In this document: positions 7,920-13,912 of the stretch, one piece after another
How the letters are laid out: every line of letters starts with the position of its first letter
How positions within the stretch are numbered: the first letter of the stretch is position 1
Assembly: GCA_021821585.1 (NCBI GenBank)
Contig: JAKACF010000007.1
Span: forward strand, 1-23,370
DNA: 23,370 nucleotides
Origin: Actinomycetes bacterium
GTDB lineage: Bacteria; Actinomycetota; Acidimicrobiia; Acidimicrobiales; Bog-793
Reading direction: 5' to 3'
The notes under the pieces: model-generated
Seen by the model: only the letters and a program-made list of their open reading frames with translations
Databases searched by the model: none
Told to the model about the DNA's origin: nothing
Translations under genes and position numbers: made by a program

Positions 7920-8581
7920 GCGGCACGGGCGCACGGCGCGCCCCGTCCGCCGTCGTCGTCGTGGCCGTGCTGGCGGCCATCGTGGTCGGCCTCGGCGTCT
8001 CGGTCGCCGTCGTGGCCGGGATCGCCGGAGGGGTGAGGGCCGCCGCCGAGTCGGTCGCCGGCTCCGCCACGCCCCTTCCCACCCACGGCCCCACCGTCAC
8101 CGAGTCGATGCAGATCCTCACCGAGGACGTGCAGGCCGAGCGGCACATCGTGACCTCCTACGGCGCCGGGTTCGGCCCGATGTACACCAACGCCTCCTGG
8201 AGCGTGCAGGCGGGCGACACCGTGGTGCTGCGCATCCGCAGCTACGACGACGGGCCCGCGCCGCTCATGGGCGCCCAGACGATGTTCGACCGGGTGGAGG
8301 GGACGGTCGGGGGTGTCGAGACCGTCGACGGCAAGACGGTCCGCCAGGTCGCCAACGACGACGTGGCGCACACCTTCACGGTCGTCGGGCTCGGCCTCAA
8401 CCTGCCGATCCCGGCTGCGCCGACGGGTGGATACGTGACGGTCGTCGCCCGCTTCGTGCCGCACAAGACCGGTGTGTTCACCTGGCAGTGCTACGCGCCG
8501 TGCGGGTCGGGCCCGAACCTCATGGGCGGCCCGATGGCGGTCGAGGGCTGGATGGAAGGAAAGGTCCAGGTGGTCCGATGA
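7916..8581 (+). CDS. Membrane-anchored COX2-like cupredoxin with degenerate CuA site
   Basis: A 221-residue protein with an uncleaved-looking N-terminal membrane helix (residues 10-40) and a cupredoxin domain (about 75-221) facing outward. The region NDDVAHTFTVVGLG matches the first CuA ligand segment of cytochrome oxidase subunit II (His152). The second, QCYAPCGSGPNLMGGPM, matches C-x3-C-x3-H-x2-M but has Pro200 where the second His should be: Cys192, Cys196 and Met203 are kept. A standard dinuclear CuA centre therefore seems unlikely; a mononuclear copper site or an altered centre is possible. It overlaps both neighbours by 4 nt (ATGA). Next to a Tat-exported ferredoxin and an NrfD-type subunit it could be the copper carrier of that complex. 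No oxidase subunit I is in the window. Confidence 0.85.
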   Translation: MSGTGARRAPSAVVVVAVLAAIVVGLGVSVAVVAGIAGGVRAAAESVAGSATPLPTHGPTVTESMQILTEDVQAERHIVTSYGAGFGPMYTNASWSVQAGDTVVLRIRSYDDGPAPLMGAQTMFDRVEGTVGGVETVDGKTVRQVANDDVAHTFTVVGLGLNLPIPAAPTGGYVTVVARFVPHKTGVFTWQCYAPCGSGPNLMGGPMAVEGWMEGKVQVVR

Positions 8582-9498
8582 GCAGCGACGCTCGCAGCGC
8601 CAAGCAGGGGCAGGCGTGCGGCCTGCCCGACGAGACGGGCGGGGCCGGCGGCGGGGGCGTGGCGCCTCCCGCCTCCTGCGCGGCACCGGCGGAGAGCCCG
8701 GTGCGAATCGGCCGGCGGAACTTCTTCGGGAAGGCCGCCGGAGGGATCGGGGTCATCGCACTCGGTGTCCTCGGGGACCGACTGGCAGGCGGGGTGCAAC
8801 CAGCGGCAGCCTCCACCGCGGCAACCTCCTCAGGCTCGGTCACCCATCAGTGGGCGATGGTGATCGATCTGCGTTACTGCAACGGCTGCAAGCTCTGCAC
8901 CACCGCCTGCCAGACGGCTCACTTCCTCCACCCCGACCAGACCTGGATCGACGTCTTCTCGATGCAGTCGTCCGCGGGCGAGGAGTACTTCATGCCGAGG
9001 CCCTGCATGATGTGCGAGGACCCGCCGTGCGTCCCGGTCTGCCCCGTGAGCGCCAACATCCGGACCGACGAGGGCCTCGTCCTCGTCGACCAGAAGCGGT
9101 GCGTCGGGACGAGGATCTGCATGAACTCCTGCCCGTACCAGGCCCGCTACTTCAACTGGGAGGACCCCGAGCCAGCTCCTCGCCAGCCCTTCCCCCAGGA
9201 GCCCGCCTGGCCCGTCCCCCAGATCAAGGGGACGGTCGGCAAGTGCATCTACTGCGCCGCCATGCTGCCCTCGGGGAAGCTCCCCGAGTGCATCGCCAAC
9301 TGCCCGATGGGCGTGCTGTACCTCGGCGACCTCGCGACCGACGTGGCGGTCAACGGCCTCGGGAACACCGTGAAGCTGTCGACCTTCCTCGCCGAGAACG
9401 ACGCCGTCAAGTTCAAGGAGTCCTTCGGGACCAGTCCGCGTGTCTGGTACATCCCCGGGCACGGCCAGGACATCGACGCCGATGCCGGAGGGAGCTGA
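8578..9498 (+). CDS. Tat-exported four-cluster ferredoxin subunit (NrfC/DmsB/ActB-like)
   Basis: This is the electron-transfer subunit of a complex iron-sulfur enzyme, 306 residues from ATG 8578 (ATGA overlap with the cupredoxin gene). A twin-arginine signal, GRRNFFGKAAGG, then a hydrophobic stretch, begins near residue 43; GTG 8701 is an alternative start that would give a more usual short n-region. Four Cys groups follow: C101-x2-C-x2-C-x3-C, then CMMCEDPPCVPVC, then C175-VGTRI-C-MNS-CPYQARYFNW, and CIYCAAM...CIANCP. In the third group the second Cys is Thr178. The same position is Trp in NarH and is often Thr in ActB-type proteins, where a [3Fe-4S] cluster forms. It should act outside the membrane with the NrfD-like protein. 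No molybdopterin catalytic subunit is encoded beside it. Confidence 0.92.
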   Translation: MSSDARSAKQGQACGLPDETGGAGGGGVAPPASCAAPAESPVRIGRRNFFGKAAGGIGVIALGVLGDRLAGGVQPAAASTAATSSGSVTHQWAMVIDLRYCNGCKLCTTACQTAHFLHPDQTWIDVFSMQSSAGEEYFMPRPCMMCEDPPCVPVCPVSANIRTDEGLVLVDQKRCVGTRICMNSCPYQARYFNWEDPEPAPRQPFPQEPAWPVPQIKGTVGKCIYCAAMLPSGKLPECIANCPMGVLYLGDLATDVAVNGLGNTVKLSTFLAENDAVKFKESFGTSPRVWYIPGHGQDIDADAGGS

Positions 9499-9558
9499 CG
9501 TGCCAGAGGGGTCCGGGCCGGCCTCGCCGGCATGTCGCAGCGAACGAGGAGACGAGCA

Positions 9559-11160
9559 ATGATCGAGAACCGCGACCACTCCGTCGAGCCCGGCGAGCCG
9601 GCCGCGCCCGCGTCACGCGAGCAGCTGAGGAGCGCCGCCATGCGGCCGGTCCTCGAGACGCCGCGCTGGTGGTGGCCCGCCGTGGCCGGGCTGTCGGCCG
9701 TCGTCATCGTCGGCGTCGTGGCGTGGGCCGTCCAGCTCGCCGACGGCCTCAGCGCGGCCGGCTACAGCGACAAGGCGTTCTGGGCGGTCTACGAGGCCGA
9801 CCTCGTCGCCTTCATCGGCGTGAGCTACGGGGGGGCGGTCGTCTCGGCCATCCTGCGGCTGACGAGAGCCTCCTGGCGGGCGCCGCTCACCCGGATCGCC
9901 GAGGCGACCGCCCTCGTGACGCTCCCGATCGGCATGCTCTTCATCGTCCCCCACCTCGGCAGCCCCCAGCGCATCTGGGAGCTCGTGTGGCCTCCGTACT
10001 GGAACCTGTCGTCGCCGATCCTGTGGGACTTCTTCGCCGTCAGCACCTACCTGCTCGCGACGGCGGTCTTCTTCTACCTGCCGCTCATCCCGGACCTGCC
10101 GATCGGCGAGAGCCGGCTCGAGGCCATGAACCCTCTCCGCCGGCGCCTGAGCCTCCTCCTCTACCGCGCCCTCGGTTCTCGTTGGCAGGGGAGCGGCCGC
10201 AATCGCCGGGTGCTCGAGGGGGCGATCGGGCTCCTCGCCATCATGGTCATCCCGATGGCGGTCTCGGTCCACTCGGTGCTCTCGTTCGCCTTCGCCTCCT
10301 CGTCCCGGGCGGGGTACCTCGAGACGATCTTCCCGGTCTACTTCGTCGTCGCCGCCCTCTACTCCGGCGTGGCGCTCGTGGTCGTGGCGGCGGCCGGCGC
10401 GAGGAAGCTGTTCCACCTCGAGGCCTTCATCCACCCGCGGCACTTCGTGAGGCTCGGGTTCATCCTCGTTGCCTTCGGGGCCGCCTACCTCTACCTCACC
10501 TTCACCGAGTACCTGATCGACGGCTACTCCGGCACGACGGACCTCGCCGCATGGGTGCACCAGGTGATCGTCGGCCGGTACTGGATCCCGTTCTGGTTCT
10601 ACTTCGTCGCCGCCGGCGTGCTGCCGCTCGCGTTGATGGCCATCCGCCGCACGCGGACGACGAAGGGAGTCGTCGTCGCCTCCTCGTTCGTCCTGTTCGC
10701 CATGTGGGTGAAGCGCCTCGTCATCGTCGTGCCCCCTGCGACCTCCCCGCTCGTGCGCTCTCCGCTCACCACGAGCGGCGCCCTCGCCGGCAACTGGGGG
10801 ACGTACCACTTCACCTGGGTCCCGATCGGGATCACCCTGGCGGCCACCGCCGCCATCCCACTTCTGCTCCTCGTGCTCTTCCGCTTCGTGCCCATCCTCC
10901 CGATCGCCGAGATGGAGGAGCTCGAGAGCTACGAGGAGGAGGTCGCCGAGGCCGTCGAGCTGCTCGCCCGCACGGAGCGGGCCACTCCCCGGGCCGAAGG
11001 CCCCATCGTCCCGCCGGCCATGGCGGCGGCGGAGGTCGCCTCGCCCGACGAGGCGGCGGCAGCCACAGCAGGCGGTGCCGAGCCGCCACCACCGAGGCGG
11101 GGCGGGGGGAGCCCCAGGCGACCGTTGTTCGGCAGGCTACGACCGGGATGGTGGGCGTGA
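9559..11160 (+). CDS. NrfD/PsrC-like membrane quinol-binding subunit
   Basis: A 533-residue multi-spanning protein with about 9-10 hydrophobic helices between residues 35 and 455. The segments FIGVSYGGAVVSAILRLT, LVTLPIGMLFIVPHLGSPQR and WDFFAVSTYLLATAVFFYLP are characteristic of the NrfD/PsrC family, which oxidises or reduces quinones without haem and passes electrons to a ferredoxin subunit. The later part (SVHSVLSFAFASSSRAGYL) resembles the longer NrfD proteins of alternative complex III and polysulfide-reductase types. The start ATG 9559 is preceded by GAGGAG with about 8 nt spacing; an upstream in-frame ATG at 9532 lacks this. A C-terminal cytoplasmic tail of about 80 residues, Glu-rich then Pro/Gly-rich, is unusual. 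It follows the FeS gene by 60 nt. Confidence 0.92.
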   Translation: MIENRDHSVEPGEPAAPASREQLRSAAMRPVLETPRWWWPAVAGLSAVVIVGVVAWAVQLADGLSAAGYSDKAFWAVYEADLVAFIGVSYGGAVVSAILRLTRASWRAPLTRIAEATALVTLPIGMLFIVPHLGSPQRIWELVWPPYWNLSSPILWDFFAVSTYLLATAVFFYLPLIPDLPIGESRLEAMNPLRRRLSLLLYRALGSRWQGSGRNRRVLEGAIGLLAIMVIPMAVSVHSVLSFAFASSSRAGYLETIFPVYFVVAALYSGVALVVVAAAGARKLFHLEAFIHPRHFVRLGFILVAFGAAYLYLTFTEYLIDGYSGTTDLAAWVHQVIVGRYWIPFWFYFVAAGVLPLALMAIRRTRTTKGVVVASSFVLFAMWVKRLVIVVPPATSPLVRSPLTTSGALAGNWGTYHFTWVPIGITLAATAAIPLLLLVLFRFVPILPIAEMEELESYEEEVAEAVELLARTERATPRAEGPIVPPAMAAAEVASPDEAAAATAGGAEPPPPRRGGGSPRRPLFGRLRPGWWA

Positions 11161-11744
11161 TGACCAGGAACACGAGTCAGCGACGCGGAGCGAACCTGTG
11201 GGCGGCCCTCGCCGCCGGGGCGGTGGTCGCCGGGAGCCTTCTCGGATGGGCGGGGACGGCAGCTGCCGCCACCGGGACGCCACGGCTCGTGCTCGCGGCC
11301 CATCACGAGCACGGAGCGGCGGTCCAGCTCGTGGCGCACCTCAGCGAACCGGCCGGCTCGTCGGCCCGCCCGGGCGGTGTCAAGGTGACCTTCGCCCTGC
11401 ACCTCACCGAGTTCGCCGGCTCACCCCTGCTCGTGCTCGGCACCTCGACCACCGGCCCCGGCGGCGTCGCCCGACTCGTCTACCGGCCCACCTGGAAGGG
11501 ACCTCAGCACCTCGTGGCGAGCGTCGAGGACGCCTCGGGCTCGACCGTGGCCTCGGCGTCGGATACCTATGTGGCGACCGCCTCCGTGGCGCCGTTCGCA
11601 GGTGCCACCGAAGCCGCCCGCCCCGACGGTTCGATCGGCAAGGTCGTGGTGGGAGTGCTCGTGTCCATCGTGATCGTGCTCTGGATCGCGCTCGTGACGG
11701 TGGCGGTGCGCGCCCGCCGCATGGCCGGCGGCCACGCGGCGTGA
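11160..11744 (+). CDS. Secreted, C-terminally anchored protein with Ig-like domain
   Basis: A 194-residue protein with an N-terminal signal peptide (LWAALAAGAVVAGSLLGWAG, cleavage likely after TAAAA), a beta-rich extracellular region of about 120 residues (VKVTFALHLTEF, GPGGVARLVYRPTWKGPQH) that looks like a bacterial Ig-like fold, and a C-terminal membrane helix (KVVVGVLVSIVIVLWIALVT) followed by basic residues. It has no Cys, haem or copper motif. The ATG at 11160 overlaps the NrfD stop; an in-frame ATG at 11148 is the alternative. As last gene of the operon it may be a structural partner of the complex outside the membrane. Function unknown. Confidence 0.75.
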   Translation: MTRNTSQRRGANLWAALAAGAVVAGSLLGWAGTAAAATGTPRLVLAAHHEHGAAVQLVAHLSEPAGSSARPGGVKVTFALHLTEFAGSPLLVLGTSTTGPGGVARLVYRPTWKGPQHLVASVEDASGSTVASASDTYVATASVAPFAGATEAARPDGSIGKVVVGVLVSIVIVLWIALVTVAVRARRMAGGHAA

Positions 11745-11749
11745 GGCGA

Positions 11750-12256
11750 TCACCCGCCGCCGTCGGCGATCGCCAGGCGGCAGGCCGGTCGGCCACCGCC
11801 TGGCGGCACGGGGCCGTCGGGCCTCTGGGCCGATTCGACGAGGGCGGGAAGGGCGAGCAGCTCGGCGAGCGTGATGCCGGCGAGCCGCTCCCGGAGAGCG
11901 AGGCGGGCCCGCTCGAGGGTCGAGTGGATCGGGCACGTACGGTCCGGCGAGCACGGCCCGTCCGAGAGCGGGCAGTGCTCGACGCCGAGCTCTCCCTCGG
12001 CCGCCTCGACGATCTCGAGGAGGCTGATGAGGGAGGGGTCGCGCGAGAGCCGGTAGCCCCCGTGGGCCCCGAGCACCGAGGCGGCGAGCGAGGCCCGCGT
12101 GAGGTCCCCGAGGACCTGGGGGGCGTAGGCGCGTGGGATCCCGGTGCGGGCGGCCAGCTCCGCCAGCTTCACCGGCGTGCTCCGCCGGGAGCTCTGGGCG
12201 AGGGCGACCGCTGCCTGCAGCACGTACTCCCCCCGCCTGGAGAGACCCAGGTTCAC
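11750..12256 (-). CDS. Rrf2-family transcriptional regulator A
   Basis: A 168-residue Rrf2-type winged-helix repressor. The opening LSRRGEYVLQAAVALAQ, the helix-turn-helix KLAELAARTGIPRAYAPQVL and the wing LGAHGGYRLSRD are family hallmarks. Three Cys (Cys95, Cys102, Cys108; C-x6-C-x5-C) sit in the loop that binds a [2Fe-2S] or [4Fe-4S] cluster in IscR, NsrR and RsrR, so a redox-, NO- or cluster-sensing role is likely. The GTG at 12256 has no ribosome binding site and lies 7 nt after a TACACT -10 box, which suggests a leaderless transcript. Its gene ends 5 nt from the convergent operon and is divergent from the NapH-like gene; it probably controls that promoter and itself. Function is inferred from family and position. 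Confidence 0.92.
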   Translation of the reverse strand: MNLGLSRRGEYVLQAAVALAQSSRRSTPVKLAELAARTGIPRAYAPQVLGDLTRASLAASVLGAHGGYRLSRDPSLISLLEIVEAAEGELGVEHCPLSDGPCSPDRTCPIHSTLERARLALRERLAGITLAELLALPALVESAQRPDGPVPPGGGRPACRLAIADGGG

Positions 12257-12263
12257 GTAAGTA

Positions 12264-12269
12264 AGTGTA
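12264..12269 (-). promoter_or_regulatory. Probable -10 box for a leaderless rrf2A transcript
   Basis: On the minus strand, TACACT ends exactly 7 nt before the GTG start of regulator A and no Shine-Dalgarno-like sequence is present. This spacing is typical of leaderless actinobacterial genes. A -35 box is not convincing. The element lies just outside the -35 box of the divergent promoter, so one protein bound here could control both. Confidence 0.5.
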
Positions 12270-12278
12270 GTACGTAGC

Positions 12279-12307
12279 TTGACGTAAAGTCTACGAGTGC
12301 TTACAGT
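12279..12307 (+). promoter_or_regulatory. Sigma-70-type promoter for the NapH-like operon
   Basis: TTGACG (12279-12284) and TACAGT (12302-12307) are separated by exactly 17 nt, an excellent housekeeping-type promoter in otherwise GC-rich DNA. Transcription would start near 12314, giving a leader of about 35 nt with GGGAGG ahead of ATG 12349. Short dyads, ACGTA-N11-TACGT (12255-12275) and CGTA-N5-TACG (12283-12295), overlap it and are candidate Rrf2 sites. Confidence 0.65.
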
Positions 12308-12348
12308 GCTGTCTCGGTAGGTATGCCCACGACCACCGGGAGGCCCGC

Positions 12349-13902
12349 ATGGAGGCAGGCGTAGAGGAACGAGTAGCCGCACTGGACGACCCGGTCTCGG
12401 TCGCAGTCCGGCTCCGACCGCCGGAGCGACACGGCCTCGAGGAGCGCTTCGCCGCCTCGGACCCGTCTCCCGGCCTCGAGCTGACCGCCCATCCGAGGGT
12501 GGCCCGGCTCCTCAAGAACCGGAAGTTCCAGTTCCTGCTCATCCTTCCGAACCAGATCGTCTTCTGGACGGTGATCTTCGTCGGCCTGCTCGGCACGGCC
12601 GTGCCCGGGCTCAACTTCGGCGCCGCCATCACGTGGTACGTCTGGTTCTGCCTCGTGTTCGTGATGATGGTCGTGGTCGGGCGGGCCTGGTGCGCCATGT
12701 GCCCCTTCGGCGGCTTCGCCGAGTGGATCCAGCGGCGCAGCTTCTTCCGCCGGACCCAGAAGGCGCTCGGGCTCGGGCGCAAGTTCCCCGAGCCGCTCGC
12801 CAAGCTCGGGTTCATGATCCCCGTCGTGAGCTTCCTCCTTCTCACCTGGATCGAGGAGTTCTTCAACATCGCCGGCCCGGGGAACCCGGCCGACACCTCG
12901 TTCATGGTGATCGGCATCGTCGCCTCGGCGCTGGTGTTCTTCCTCGTGTTCGAGCGGCGGACCTTCTGCCGCTACATCTGCCCCCTCACGACCCTCATCG
13001 GGACGGTGGGGTCGATGGGCTCGGTGGCGGGCTTTCGCACCCGCGACCGGCAGGTCTGCCTCGCCTGCACGACGAAGGACTGCATGCGCGGCGGCGAGGA
13101 GGGCTACGGCTGCCCCTGGTACACCTGGCCGGGCAGCGCCGACTCGAACCTCTACTGCGGCCTGTGCACCGAGTGCTACAAGGCGTGCCCCGAGGGCAAC
13201 GTCGGGCTCTTCCTGCAGCGGCCGCTCACCTCGGTGATCGCCCCACGGCGCCGCCGGGTGGACGTCGCCTGGGGCATCGTGGCGCTCTGGGGCCTCGTGC
13301 TCTACCAGCAGTTCAACGCCACGAACGCCTTCGCGGCGCTCGACAACTGGCTGAACTCGGGCCTGCACTTCCCCCACTACCCGAACCCGCTCGACTACCT
13401 CGGGATCATCGCCGTCGGGGCCGCCGTCACGGCCGGCGTGGCCTGGCTCGTCTCGGTCGCCTTCGCCCGGCGCGACCTCGACTTCTCCTCGAAGGAGGGT
13501 TTCCTCGACCGCGGCTCGCGCTTCCGGGCGTTCTTCATGCCGATGGCCTACGGGCTCGTGCCGGTTGTCGGTGCCGACTACTTCGCACGGCAGCTTCCGA
13601 AGTTCTTCCAGCACGCTCCCCGGGTCGTGCCGGCCGTCGCCCACATCGCCGGGTTCGCCACGACGCGCTCGCCGATCTACCGCTTCTCGCTGCTCAACAA
13701 CGGCGGGATCGTGGCAGTCCAGGTCGCCGTGGTCTCGATCGGCGCCCTGGCGGCGGCCTTCGCCACCTGGCGCATCGCGACGAGAGAGCTCGTCCCGGTG
13801 AGTCGCGGACGTCTCGGCATCCGCCTCGCCTCGGTCGGCTTCGCCCTCGCCTGCGGCGCAGCCGCCGCCGTCCTGTACGTCCTCATGCACGCCGCCGACT
13901 GA
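12349..13902 (+). CDS. NapH/NosR-like membrane polyferredoxin with extended C-terminus
   Basis: A 517-residue membrane iron-sulfur protein. After a soluble N-terminal region (1-55) come four or five helices carrying two short motifs, WCAMCPFGG (Cys115, Cys118) and FCRYICPLTT (Cys207, Cys211), as in NapH and NosR. A ferredoxin domain follows: Cys237, 240, 245, 255 and Cys270, 273, 276, 280, ending KACPEGNVGLF. It lacks the N-terminal FMN-binding domain of NosR, and it has about 200 extra residues with four more hydrophobic segments (300-517) that NapH lacks. It likely moves electrons between quinol and soluble carriers. GGGAGG lies 5 nt before ATG 12349. It is 10 nt upstream of the ferredoxin-flavoprotein fusion, which is its probable partner. 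Confidence 0.88.
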   Translation: MEAGVEERVAALDDPVSVAVRLRPPERHGLEERFAASDPSPGLELTAHPRVARLLKNRKFQFLLILPNQIVFWTVIFVGLLGTAVPGLNFGAAITWYVWFCLVFVMMVVVGRAWCAMCPFGGFAEWIQRRSFFRRTQKALGLGRKFPEPLAKLGFMIPVVSFLLLTWIEEFFNIAGPGNPADTSFMVIGIVASALVFFLVFERRTFCRYICPLTTLIGTVGSMGSVAGFRTRDRQVCLACTTKDCMRGGEEGYGCPWYTWPGSADSNLYCGLCTECYKACPEGNVGLFLQRPLTSVIAPRRRRVDVAWGIVALWGLVLYQQFNATNAFAALDNWLNSGLHFPHYPNPLDYLGIIAVGAAVTAGVAWLVSVAFARRDLDFSSKEGFLDRGSRFRAFFMPMAYGLVPVVGADYFARQLPKFFQHAPRVVPAVAHIAGFATTRSPIYRFSLLNNGGIVAVQVAVVSIGALAAAFATWRIATRELVPVSRGRLGIRLASVGFALACGAAAAVLYVLMHAAD

Positions 13903-13912
13903 AGGAGCCGAG

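Noticed and set aside
8472..11159. Very long open frame ending in the Ig-like gene
   Set aside because: Upstream of 11160 it overlaps the ferredoxin and NrfD genes out of frame and is Arg/Pro/Gly-rich; only the last 194 codons look like protein.
7692..11744. Complete alternative complex III
   Set aside because: No pentahaem or monohaem cytochrome and only one NrfD subunit.
12349..13902. True NosR
   Set aside because: No N-terminal FMN-binding domain and no nosZ or nosDFY genes nearby.
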